Shown piece after piece: positions 11,367 through 18,924 of a stretch of DNA of 64,000 nucleotides. The position numbers were made by a program, and so were the translations under genes. This DNA comes from VRUE01 sp963715455 (lineage in GTDB: Bacteria; Actinomycetota; Thermoleophilia; Solirubrobacterales; 70-9). The stretch's first letter is position 1. Each line of letters begins with the position of its first letter. The notes beneath the pieces are model-generated. The model had not been told where the DNA came from. It searched no databases and saw only the letters and a program-made list of their open reading frames with translations. The stretch lies in contig OY970245.1 of the NCBI GenBank assembly GCA_963715455.1, forward strand, positions 1,674,001-1,738,000, in the 5' to 3' direction.

Positions 11367-11765
11367 ATGCAGAGGCAGATGCTCAAGTCCAAGATCCACC
11401 GGGCGGCGGTGACCGACTGCGATGTCGACTACATCGGCAGCATCACCATTGACACCGAGCTGATGGCCGCCGCGGACCTGATCACCAACGAGCAGGTCCA
11501 CGTCTGGGACATCGACAACGGCGCTCGCTTCGTCACCTACGTGATCGACGGCGAGCCAGGCTCTCGCACGATGCAGGTCAACGGCGCCGCCGCGCACCTG
11601 ACCCGACCCGGCCACAAGATCATCGTCGCCTCCTTCGGCGCCTACGACGAGCGCGACCTCGAGGCCTACTCGCCGGTCGTCGTCCATGTCGACGAGCAGA
11701 ACGAGATTGTCGCCGTCGACAGCCATCCCGAGGTGTTGCTCGCCGATCCGGAGACCGTCCAATGA
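11367..11765 (+). CDS. panD: Aspartate 1-decarboxylase (pyruvoyl enzyme)
   Basis: Makes beta-alanine from aspartate for pantothenate. The 132-residue proenzyme carries the self-cleavage site Gly24-Ser25 in DYIGSIT, where cleavage turns the serine into the catalytic pyruvoyl group. The first residues MLKSKIHRA (after a short MQRQ extension) and the block NGAAAHL are conserved family features. It lies 39 bp after panC and overlaps panB by 4 bp (ATGA), so panD and panB are likely translationally coupled. Confidence 0.97.
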   Translation: MQRQMLKSKIHRAAVTDCDVDYIGSITIDTELMAAADLITNEQVHVWDIDNGARFVTYVIDGEPGSRTMQVNGAAAHLTRPGHKIIVASFGAYDERDLEAYSPVVVHVDEQNEIVAVDSHPEVLLADPETVQ

Positions 11766-12697
11766 GCTCCGGCGCCCGCTCTCACACCGCCCCGCCGCCG
11801 GCAGATCGCCCGCCGATGAGCCTGCCGCGTCTCGCTGAGATGAAGGCCAAAGGCGAACCGATCGCGATGGTCACCGCCTACGACTACCCCTCGGCGCAGG
11901 TCGCCGAGGAGGCCGGGGTGGACCTCGTCCTGGTCGGCGACTCGGCGGCGATGGTCGTGCTCGGCCACCCCGGCACAGAGGCGGTCTCGATGGAAGAGAT
12001 GATCGTGCTCGGCAAGGCGGTGCGCCGTGGCTTGAGGACGCCGCTGATGATCGGCGACATGCCGATGGGCAGCTATGAGTCAAGCAACGAGCTCGCCGTG
12101 CAGAACGCCCAGCGCCTGGTCAAGGAGACCGGCTGCCAGGTGGTCAAGCTCGAGGCGGGAGGGGTCTCGGTAGAGCGCGCCCGGGCGATCGTCCGTTCCG
12201 GCATCCCGGTGATGGGCCACGTCGGCCTCACGCCCCAGACGGCGACGGCGCTGGGCGGCTACAAAGCCCAGGGCAAGACGGCGCAGAGCGCGATCCGACT
12301 TTGCGAGGATGCCCTCGCCCTGCAGTCGGTCGGTTGCTTCGCGATCGTCTTCGAGGCGGTTCCAGCGGCGATCACCGAGGCGATCGTCGAGAAGCTCGAG
12401 ATCCCGACGATCGGTATCGGCGCTGGCCCGGCGACCGCCGGCCAGGTGCTCGTCTTCCACGACCTGCTGGGCATCACCACCGGCCACATGGCGAAGTTCG
12501 TCAAGCGTTATGCCGACGTGCACGGCGAGATGGTCGGCGGCGTGAACCGCTACGTCGAGGAGGTACGCAGCCGTCACTTCCCCGAACCGGACCATGTCTA
12601 CAGCGTCGAGCCGGCCGAGCTGGCCGAGTTCAGGCGCTACCTCGAGCAGGAGAGCCTTAGTTCGGCCAAGGCTTGGGACTGGGAGCCGCTCTCCTGA
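11762..12697 (+). CDS. panB: 3-methyl-2-oxobutanoate hydroxymethyltransferase
   Basis: Transfers the one-carbon unit of methylene-tetrahydrofolate to 2-oxoisovalerate, giving ketopantoate. The 311-residue protein has the motifs MVTAYDYPSAQVAEEAGVD, LVGDSAAMVVLGH (metal-binding Asp), GHVGLTPQ, and the C-terminal GIGAGPATAGQVLVFHDLLG, all typical of this (beta-alpha)8 enzyme. A proline-rich leader of about 20 residues precedes the core. Palindromic element C begins immediately after the stop and may end the operon transcript. Confidence 0.97.
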   Translation: MSSGARSHTAPPPADRPPMSLPRLAEMKAKGEPIAMVTAYDYPSAQVAEEAGVDLVLVGDSAAMVVLGHPGTEAVSMEEMIVLGKAVRRGLRTPLMIGDMPMGSYESSNELAVQNAQRLVKETGCQVVKLEAGGVSVERARAIVRSGIPVMGHVGLTPQTATALGGYKAQGKTAQSAIRLCEDALALQSVGCFAIVFEAVPAAITEAIVEKLEIPTIGIGAGPATAGQVLVFHDLLGITTGHMAKFVKRYADVHGEMVGGVNRYVEEVRSRHFPEPDHVYSVEPAELAEFRRYLEQESLSSAKAWDWEPLS

Positions 12698-12750
12698 CCG
12701 CTGACTTCGCCTTTTTCCGCGATATGCGCGGGTAAGGACGAAGTCAGCGG
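12698..12750. repeat. Palindromic element C (family 1, solo copy)
   Basis: A 53-bp imperfect palindrome with arms CCGCTGACTTCG and CGAAGTCAGCGG around a GATATGCGC centre. It starts at the base after the panB stop. It is a close relative of elements A and B, which flank the DUF559 gene more than 10 kb away, but here no gene is enclosed. Confidence 0.8.
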
Positions 12751-12773
12751 CATCCGCGATCTACGATCCGACA

Positions 12774-13031
12774 GTGCCCGTCTACGAGTTCGAGTGCGCG
12801 CAGTGCGGCAATCGCTTCGAGGAGCTGACTGCAGTCGAGACACAGAGCCTCGCCTGTCCGGCCTGCGGCTCTACCCGCACGCGGCGCCTCCTCTCACCGG
12901 TATCCCCCGCTGGGCGCCAGCCGCGCGGGGCTGCAGTGCGCTCGGGTGAATCGCGCCGCCGCGAGCGCGAAGCGGCGCGCGGTGAGCGACTGGCAGAGAC
13001 GCAGCGCAAGCGGGCGGCGGGGGAGCGTTGA
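12774..13031 (+). CDS. FmdB-family zinc-ribbon protein
   Basis: 85 residues. The first 40 form the FmdB putative regulatory zinc ribbon: VYEFECAQCGNRFEEL followed by CPACGSTRTRRLLSP, giving two CxxC knuckles. The remainder is an Arg/Glu/Ala-rich, low-complexity tail. The biochemical role of this family is not established. GTG start at 12774; the stop overlaps the TTG start of the following glycosylase. Confidence 0.85.
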   Translation: MPVYEFECAQCGNRFEELTAVETQSLACPACGSTRTRRLLSPVSPAGRQPRGAAVRSGESRRREREAARGERLAETQRKRAAGER

Positions 13032-13708
13032 CGGAGACTGCCGAGCAGCGCCGCGAGCAGCTCGTCGCCCTCTACAAGGAGGTGCAGACCTGCACCAAGT
13101 GCCCTCTGCACGAGACGCGCACAAAGTCGGTCTTCGGCGCTGGGGACGCAAATGCCGACCTGATGTTCGTCGGTGAGGCGCCGGGGGCCGAAGAGGACCG
13201 CCAGGGCCTGCCTTTCGTCGGCCGCGCTGGGCAGCTGCTCAACCAGATGCTGGAAGAGATCGGCCTCTCGCGCGAAAAGGTCTTCATCGCCAACGTGCTG
13301 AAGAGCCGCCCACCGGGAAACCGTGACCCCCAGCCGAACGAGATCGAGGCCTGTCGCCCCTACCTCTTCGAGCAGATCCGGCTGATCGAGCCGAAGGTGA
13401 TCTGCACCCTGGGCAACTTCGCCACGAAGCTGCTCAGCGGCAACCCGGCGGGGATCACGCGCGTGCGCGGTGCGCCGCAGGTCCACGAGCTGGGCGGACA
13501 CACGGTCTTCCTCCTGCCGCTTTTCCACCCCGCTGCGGCCCTGCGTACGCCGGCTGTCAAGGAGACGCTGCGCGGCGACTTCCAAACGCTTCCCGAGTTG
13601 CTCGGTCGCCCGACGCCAGTCGCGATTCCCGACGACGAGGAGGAGCTCGAGGAGGTGCCGGCCGATCCACCCCAGCCCACCGACGAGCAACTCGACATGT
13701 TCGGGTGA
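13028..13708 (+). CDS. Family-4 (Fe-S) uracil-DNA glycosylase
   Basis: 226 residues. It removes uracil from DNA as the first step of base-excision repair. The family-4 hallmarks are present: motif GEAPGAEEDRQGLPFVGRAG, the four cluster cysteines (CTKC near the N-terminus, the Cys in EIEACRP and the Cys in VICTLGN) and the C-terminal LFHPAAALR motif. TTG at 13028 overlaps the upstream stop; an in-frame alternative is not evident. The C-terminus ends in an acidic tail. Overlaps tsaE by 4 bp. Confidence 0.93.
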   Translation: MTETAEQRREQLVALYKEVQTCTKCPLHETRTKSVFGAGDANADLMFVGEAPGAEEDRQGLPFVGRAGQLLNQMLEEIGLSREKVFIANVLKSRPPGNRDPQPNEIEACRPYLFEQIRLIEPKVICTLGNFATKLLSGNPAGITRVRGAPQVHELGGHTVFLLPLFHPAAALRTPAVKETLRGDFQTLPELLGRPTPVAIPDDEEELEEVPADPPQPTDEQLDMFG

Positions 13709-14139
13709 GCGAACAGACGACTCAATCCGCGGCGCAGACCGAAGCCCTCGGTGCCGAGCTTGCCAGGCAGCTCGAACCCGGTGACGTGGTCGTGGTCAGC
13801 GGCGAGGTGGGGGCTGGCAAGACGACTCTGATTCGCGGCGCCTGCCGGGCGCTGGGCATCGCCGAGCCGGTTACCTCGCCGACCTTCACGATCGGTCAAC
13901 GCTACGACGGGGGGCGGCTGCCCGTTTCCCACCTCGACCTCTACCGGCTCGAGGACCTCCGAGGGGAGGATCCGGCGCTACTTGACGACTATCTCGCCGC
14001 TGAGGCCGTCAGTTTCATCGAGTGGCCGCTGGTCGCCGAGCCGCAACTCGCCGGCCGGCGCTTGATTGCGGTGCGACTCTCCCATGCCGGCGGCGATCGC
14101 CGCCTGGTCGAGTTGCCCGCCGCATCCACGCTGGAGTAG
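13705..14139 (+). CDS. tsaE: tRNA threonylcarbamoyladenosine biosynthesis ATPase TsaE
   Basis: 144 residues. P-loop protein of the t6A37 tRNA-modification machinery. Walker A GEVGAGKTTL near residue 35, followed by the family motifs SPTFTIGQRY and HLDLYRLED and the FIEWPLVAE segment. It drives turnover of the TsaB-TsaD complex, whose genes follow in this cluster after one small exported-protein gene. GTG start at 13705 overlaps the glycosylase stop. Confidence 0.95.
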   Translation: MSEQTTQSAAQTEALGAELARQLEPGDVVVVSGEVGAGKTTLIRGACRALGIAEPVTSPTFTIGQRYDGGRLPVSHLDLYRLEDLRGEDPALLDDYLAAEAVSFIEWPLVAEPQLAGRRLIAVRLSHAGGDRRLVELPAASTLE

Positions 14140-14208
14140 TTGTGTTCGGAGAGGAACGGTGCATGTAGCATCGAAACGAACTTCGATCGCCAAATGGAGG
14201 GACGCTCG

Positions 14209-14583
14209 ATGAAGGGACTCAAGACGCTGACCGCGACGCTGGTGGGGATCGCGCTGCTGGCGAGCGCCGTGCCGGCTGGCGCGGATGCGGCCGCGTACAG
14301 GCACTACGTTGCCTGTGGTGTCTCCCAGAATGCGAAACCGTCGCACAAATGCCCCAAGTCGAGCAAAAAGGGCGCCTTTTTCGAAAGCACCAAAGCGGAT
14401 GTCAACTACAGCATCTGCGTCAAGTTTCCTACCGGGAGAAACATCTGCGCGAAAGCCCAGCCGGCAAAACAGGGGATTCCCTACGTGAACAAGATCACCT
14501 CGAACATCCCGGGCAAGCACCGTGTCACCTGGTTCGTCGAAGGCAAACCCGTCGGCGTCTTCATCTTTCGGGTCACTGGCTGA
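14209..14583 (+). CDS. Small exported protein of unknown function
   Basis: 124 residues. The chosen ATG at 14209 has a GGAGG Shine-Dalgarno about 10 bp upstream and starts a clear signal peptide (MKGLKTLTATLVGIALLASA, cleavage likely after AGADA). The mature part is about 95 residues, basic, with three cysteines and a C-terminal strand pair ending HRVTWFVEGKPVGVFIFRV. No known domain is recognised. It sits between tsaE and tsaB, otherwise adjacent partners, and its last 62 bp overlap the only long start region available for tsaB. Confidence 0.65.
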   Translation: MKGLKTLTATLVGIALLASAVPAGADAAAYRHYVACGVSQNAKPSHKCPKSSKKGAFFESTKADVNYSICVKFPTGRNICAKAQPAKQGIPYVNKITSNIPGKHRVTWFVEGKPVGVFIFRVTG

Positions 14584-15307
14584 GAACGGACCGAAGGGGG
14601 GAGCGGTCGTCGGCTTTGACACGGCGACCGCTGATACCGCCGTCTGCGCGACGGGGGGTGGCGAGGTGCTGTACGAGAAGCTGCTCGGGCCGGCGACCGA
14701 TGGCAGCCCGCGGCATTCCACCGCCTTGCTCGGCGAGCTCGAGCGGGCAGCTGCGGTGGCCGGCGGCTGGCAGGGCGTGGAGCGGATTGTCGTGGGCCTC
14801 GGGCCGGGCTCGTTCGTCGGCATCCGCATCGGCATCGCCACCGCTCGTGGGCTTGCGCTGAGCACCGGCCTGCCCCTTGCCGGGGTGGGCACGCTTGACG
14901 CGCTTGGTTTGGGCCTCGCCGAGCACGCCGGCAAAGACCGCGACTGCCTCGCGGTACTCGATGCACGCCGTGGCGAGGTCTTCGCCGCGCTTTACACGGC
15001 AAGCGGGAAGCGACTCTGGGAGCCGCTGGTCGCCCGCCCGCAGGACCTCGCCGAACGGCTTGCGGAGCTATCCGCGCCACCGCTGGCGGCGGGCTCGGGG
15101 GCGCTACGATTTCGAGATGAGCTGGCGAGTCGGGGTGCTGAGATTCCCGACGATGACGAGCCCGTTCACCGGGTCGCCGCGCGTCACGTTTGCGCCCTCG
15201 GGCTTGCTACGGATGGCGCTCGCGGCGAAAGCCTCAACCCGATCTATCTGAGACCTCCCGATGCGCAGCGATGGCGTGAGCGAGACACTTCCCAGAGAGC
15301 CGAGTAG
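14522..15307 (+). CDS. tsaB: t6A biosynthesis protein TsaB
   Basis: ASKHA-fold scaffold partner of TsaD in threonylcarbamoyl transfer to tRNA. Core motifs: VVGFDTATADTAVC at the phosphate-1 strand, GLGPGSFVGIRIGIATARGLAL, and the ARRGEVFAALY segment. The start is uncertain: GTG at 14522 gives 261 residues but overlaps the upstream gene; the conserved core begins near residue 28, and the only nearer initiation codon is a CTG at 14576. Overlaps rimI by 47 bp. Confidence 0.88.
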   Translation: MSPGSSKANPSASSSFGSLAENGPKGGAVVGFDTATADTAVCATGGGEVLYEKLLGPATDGSPRHSTALLGELERAAAVAGGWQGVERIVVGLGPGSFVGIRIGIATARGLALSTGLPLAGVGTLDALGLGLAEHAGKDRDCLAVLDARRGEVFAALYTASGKRLWEPLVARPQDLAERLAELSAPPLAAGSGALRFRDELASRGAEIPDDDEPVHRVAARHVCALGLATDGARGESLNPIYLRPPDAQRWRERDTSQRAE

Positions 15308-15746
15308 AACAACCGGTGATATCGCCATCCGGCGGCTCGCCTACAGCGACCTGCCGGCGGTGATCTCAATCGAGCGACGCTCTTTCCCGACGCCGTGGTC
15401 GTTGGCGATGTTCGTGCTGGAGCTATCCAAGCCGTCGGGTATCTGCTTGGCGGCGAGTGTGGGCGACGAGCTGCTCGGTTACCTGGTCTGCTCGCGCTAT
15501 GACCAGGTCTGGCACCTGATGAACGTCGCCGTGATGCCCGAGCGGCGCCGCAGCGGAGTGGCCCGCAGCCTGATCTCGCGCCTCGTCGAGGAGGGTGGCG
15601 GCAAGCTTCCTTTCACGCTCGAGGTGCGTGTCTCCAACCGCCCAGCGATCGCCATGTATGAACGGCTCGGCTTCCGCTCGGCTGGGGTGCGTCCGCGCTA
15701 TTACCAGGACAATGGCGAGGACGCGCTGATCATGTGGCTCGACTGA
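15261..15746 (+). CDS. rimI: Ribosomal-protein-alanine N-acetyltransferase-like GNAT
   Basis: 161 residues, GNAT fold. Acetyl-CoA binding motif MPERRRSGVARSLISRLVEE and the RimI-type motifs IERRSFPTPWS and, at the end, YYQDNGEDALIMWL are present. RimI acetylates the N-terminal alanine of ribosomal protein S18 in E. coli; in actinobacteria the gene commonly sits between tsaB and tsaD as here. The ATG start lies within the end of tsaB; the first 20 residues are probably a non-conserved extension. Confidence 0.9.
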   Translation: MRSDGVSETLPREPSRTTGDIAIRRLAYSDLPAVISIERRSFPTPWSLAMFVLELSKPSGICLAASVGDELLGYLVCSRYDQVWHLMNVAVMPERRRSGVARSLISRLVEEGGGKLPFTLEVRVSNRPAIAMYERLGFRSAGVRPRYYQDNGEDALIMWLD

Positions 15747-15759
15747 AGCCGCTGAAGCC

Positions 15760-16767
15760 ATGCCACTGCTAGCTCTCGAGACCTCCTGCGACGACACCTG
15801 TGCGGCCGTGCTCGACGGCCCGAGGGTGCTCTCCAGTGTGATCTCCTCGCAAGCCGCCGCGCACGCCCAGTTCGGCGGTGTGGTGCCCGAGGTCGCCTCG
15901 CGGCATCACCTGGAGCTGATCGCACCGGTGATCGAGGCGGCCCTGGCGGAGGCCAGCACGACTCTCGACAAGATCGAGGCTGTCGCAGTCACCGCCGGCC
16001 CTGGCCTGATCGGCGCACTGCTGGTCGGGGTGAGCACAGCGAAGGCGATCGCCGCCGCCTGCCGCCTGCCGCTGATCCCGGTCGATCATCTGCAGGGTCA
16101 CGTCGCCGCCAATTTCCTTGAGCCGCAGCCGCTCGCGCCGCCCTTCCTCTGCCTGGTGGCGAGTGGCGGGCACACGCTGTTGGCGGGCGTGCGCGACCAC
16201 ACTGGCTACGAGCTGCTCGGCCAGACCCTCGACGACGCCGCCGGCGAGGCCTTTGACAAGGTGGCGCGCCTGCTCGGCCTCGGCTACCCGGGTGGGCCGG
16301 CACTGGAAAAGCTCGGCGCCGAAGGCGACCCAGGGGCCTTCGAGATGCCGGTGGCGATGAGCCGCGACCCCGGGCTCGACTTCAGCTTCAGCGGCCTGAA
16401 GACGGCACTCGTCTACCTCTGCCGCGACCTCGGGCCTGCCGAGGTCGAGCGGCGCCGGGCCGATCTTGCGGCCAGCTTCCAGGCCGCCGCCGTCAGCCAG
16501 TTGGTCGCCAAGCTGGAGCGGGCGCTGGGCAGGGGGGAGTGGGATGCGGTCGCGTTGGGCGGGGGGGTTGCCGCCAACGGCCCGCTGCGCGAGGCGGTGA
16601 GCGAGCTCTGCGAGCGTCACGGCGTGCGGCTCAAGCTGGTGCCGCTGGCGCTTTGCACCGACAATGCCGCGATGATCGGCTCCGCCGCCCGCTTTGCCGA
16701 GTCGATTCCCTATCCCGACTACCTCGCCTACGACGCCTTCGCCACTGGCCCGCGGAGCGCCGCGTGA
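15760..16767 (+). CDS. tsaD: t6A synthase catalytic subunit TsaD
   Basis: 335 residues, the threonylcarbamoyl transferase of universal tRNA A37 modification. Motifs: LALETSCDDTCAAVLD at the N-terminus, metal-binding histidines in EVASRHHLELI and DHLQGHVAA, the glycine-rich CLVASGGHTLL, YPGGPALEKL, and the C-terminal LCTDNAAMIG. ATG at 15760, 13 bp after rimI. Together with tsaE and tsaB it completes the set except for TsaC, which is not in the window. Confidence 0.97.
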   Translation: MPLLALETSCDDTCAAVLDGPRVLSSVISSQAAAHAQFGGVVPEVASRHHLELIAPVIEAALAEASTTLDKIEAVAVTAGPGLIGALLVGVSTAKAIAAACRLPLIPVDHLQGHVAANFLEPQPLAPPFLCLVASGGHTLLAGVRDHTGYELLGQTLDDAAGEAFDKVARLLGLGYPGGPALEKLGAEGDPGAFEMPVAMSRDPGLDFSFSGLKTALVYLCRDLGPAEVERRRADLAASFQAAAVSQLVAKLERALGRGEWDAVALGGGVAANGPLREAVSELCERHGVRLKLVPLALCTDNAAMIGSAARFAESIPYPDYLAYDAFATGPRSAA

Positions 16768-17012
16768 GCGTGATCACCGTCTACTCGCGGCCGGGCTGCC
16801 ACCTCTGCGAAGAGGCGATCGATGCGCTTGTCGCCCTGCATGGCGAGGGCTATCGCTTCGAGCTGCACGAGGTGGACATCGAGAGTGAGGAGCTGCTGCT
16901 CAAGCGGCTGCTGGAGAAGATCCCGGTGGTCGAGGTCGACGGTGAGGTCGTCTCCGAGCTGCTTCTCGACGAGGCGGCCGTGCGCACGAGGCTCGATACT
17001 GTGGAGGCGTGA
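16764..17012 (+). CDS. Glutaredoxin-like protein
   Basis: 82 residues, thioredoxin fold of the DUF836/glutaredoxin-like type. Active-site pair in YSRPGCHLCEEA, then the EVDIESEE strand-helix and the cis-Pro motif KIPVVEVDG. GTG at 16764 overlaps the tsaD stop; a second GTG two codons on is possible. It overlaps rex by 4 bp. In many actinobacteria a protein of this kind precedes rex and haem genes, which suggests a redox role. Confidence 0.85.
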   Translation: MSVITVYSRPGCHLCEEAIDALVALHGEGYRFELHEVDIESEELLLKRLLEKIPVVEVDGEVVSELLLDEAAVRTRLDTVEA

Positions 17013-17677
17013 GTCCCTTGATCGAAGAGCAGGACGCGGCGACTGGGCTGGTCGTCGACGGCGAGCGCCTCTCGCTCGGCGTCGCGGCGCGTCTCTCGCG
17101 TTACCTGCAGGTGCTCACCCAGGCACGCAAGATGGGCCGCGAGACGATCTCCTCACAGGAACTCTCCGAGTACACGCACATCAACCCGACCCAGATCCGC
17201 CGCGACCTCTCGGGCTTCGGCAAGTTCGGCAAGCGCGGCGTCGGCTACAACGTCGACTCGCTGGTCTCCGAGGTGCGCAAGATCCTGCGTACCTCAGGCC
17301 AGCACAACATCGCCCTCTTCGGCGCCGGCAACCTCGGACAGGCGATCGCCAGCTCCGACATCTTCGCCGACCACGGCTTCCAGATCGTCGCCATGTTCGA
17401 CGTCGACAGTGGCGTGGTCGGCAGCGAGGTCGGCGACCTGCGCGTGCGCGACTTCGGCGAGCTGGAGGCGATCGTCACCGAGCAAGAGATCGTCGTCGGC
17501 GTGCTCGCCGTTCCCGCCGCCGCCGCCCAGTCTGTTGCCGACCGCCTGGTCGAGGCCGGCGTGAAGATCATCTTCAACTACTCCGAGCAGCTGCTCCAGG
17601 TGCCGCCCGAGGTGACCGTGCACACCTCGAGCCCGGCCGTCGACCTTCTCTACGCGCTCTACTTCTACCTGACCTAA
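17009..17677 (+). CDS. rex: Redox-sensing transcriptional repressor Rex
   Basis: 222 residues. N-terminal winged helix with YLQVLTQARKMG and TQIRRDLSGFGKFGKRGVGY, then a Rossmann domain with GAGNLGQAI near residues 108-116, and the domain-swap C-terminal helix. Rex binds DNA when NAD+ is high and releases it when NADH rises, controlling respiratory and fermentative genes. No clear Rex operator (TTGTGAA..TTCACAA) is seen in the window. GTG start overlaps the glutaredoxin-like gene. Confidence 0.96.
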   Translation: MSPLIEEQDAATGLVVDGERLSLGVAARLSRYLQVLTQARKMGRETISSQELSEYTHINPTQIRRDLSGFGKFGKRGVGYNVDSLVSEVRKILRTSGQHNIALFGAGNLGQAIASSDIFADHGFQIVAMFDVDSGVVGSEVGDLRVRDFGELEAIVTEQEIVVGVLAVPAAAAQSVADRLVEAGVKIIFNYSEQLLQVPPEVTVHTSSPAVDLLYALYFYLT

Positions 17678-17681
17678 GGCC

Positions 17682-18848
17682 TTGTCCCTGGACCTCGACC
17701 GCGCTCGGGAGACGTTCGAGTCCTCCACCGACTTCACGATCGGCCTGGAGGAGGAGTTCGCGATCCTCGATCCGGCGACGCTGGAGCTGGAGCACCGCTT
17801 CGAGGACGTCTACGCCGCCTGCCAGGAGGACGCGGTGCTGGCCGAGTCGGCGGCCGGTGAGCTGATCGCCTCGGAGATCGAGATCCGCTCGGGGCGTGCC
17901 GAGAGCTTCGCCGAGGCGGTCGCCCTCCAGCATGAGCGCCGCCTACGCCTCTTCGAGCTGGTCGACGGGATGGGCCTGGCTCTGGGTGCGATGGGGACTC
18001 ACCCTTGGGCGAACTACCTGGACCAGCGGATCATCGACACGCCGCACTACAACCGGTTGCGCAAGGAACTCGGCTATGTCGCGCAGCGCAACAACACCTG
18101 GAGCATGCACGTGCACATGGGGGTGCGGGGCGCAGACCGTGCGATCGCGGTCTGCGACTGGATGCGCGAGCTGCTCCCTCTGCTGCTTGCCGTTTCGGCT
18201 AACTCGCCCTTCCTCGATCGCCGTGACAGCGGCCTGCACACGGTGCGCACCGAGATCTTCACCCGCACCTTCCCCCGCTGCGGCGTACCCAGCCCCTTCG
18301 TCGACTGGGACAGCTACGCGAGCTTCGTCGGCAGGCTGGAGCGCTTCGGCTCAGCGGTCGAGTCGACCCAGCTCTGGTGGAGCGTGCGACCGCACCACGC
18401 CTTCGGCACGGTCGAGGTGCGCATCTGCGACGCCCAGACCCGCGGCGAGGAGTCCTTCGCTCTCGCCGGCTTGATTGCCGCCTGCATCGCGCAGACGGCA
18501 CTGGAGTACGACGAGCACGGCTACGACGGCGCCGGCAGCCCGCTGGCCGACCGCGAGATCGAGGAGAACCTCTGGCGGGCGATCCGCTACGGCATGGATG
18601 GTCGTCCGATCGACTTCCGGCGGGGCGTTGAGATCGAGGCTCCGCTGGCGCTCGAGAGCCTCCTCTCCTGGACGGAGCCGGCTCGTTCCCAGCTCGGCAT
18701 CGAGGTCGAGCTGCCGCCGCGCAACGGCGCCCAGCGGGCGCGTGAGGCACTCGCTGGGGGGGTGTCGATCGAGGACATTTACCGCGACGCGGTGGCCGAG
18801 ACGAAGCGCACCTACACCGCCGTGCCGCAGGCCTCTCGCCAGGCCTAG
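17682..18848 (+). CDS. Carboxylate-amine ligase, GCS2 family (YbdK-like)
   Basis: 388 residues. The N-terminus FTIGLEEEFAILDP, central MGTHPWANY, NTWSMHVHMGV and the C-terminal FGTVEVRICDAQTR match the glutamate-cysteine-ligase type 2 family. Members make gamma-glutamylcysteine weakly or ligate other amines; the true product is often unknown. In actinobacteria one member (EgtA) feeds ergothioneine, but no egt genes are seen here. TTG at 17682, 4 bp after rex. Confidence 0.88.
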   Translation: MSLDLDRARETFESSTDFTIGLEEEFAILDPATLELEHRFEDVYAACQEDAVLAESAAGELIASEIEIRSGRAESFAEAVALQHERRLRLFELVDGMGLALGAMGTHPWANYLDQRIIDTPHYNRLRKELGYVAQRNNTWSMHVHMGVRGADRAIAVCDWMRELLPLLLAVSANSPFLDRRDSGLHTVRTEIFTRTFPRCGVPSPFVDWDSYASFVGRLERFGSAVESTQLWWSVRPHHAFGTVEVRICDAQTRGEESFALAGLIAACIAQTALEYDEHGYDGAGSPLADREIEENLWRAIRYGMDGRPIDFRRGVEIEAPLALESLLSWTEPARSQLGIEVELPPRNGAQRAREALAGGVSIEDIYRDAVAETKRTYTAVPQASRQA

Positions 18849-18924
18849 AACCGCTCTGGGAGCGCTTTCGCCGCTCTCATATATAGACTCCCGCGCCGCT
18901 TAAACCATTCCGGAGGAACCTCTC

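Noticed and set aside
12698..12750. Element C as a plain intrinsic terminator of panB
   Set aside because: It has no T-run and its arms match elements A and B, one of which covers a start codon, so termination cannot be its only explanation.
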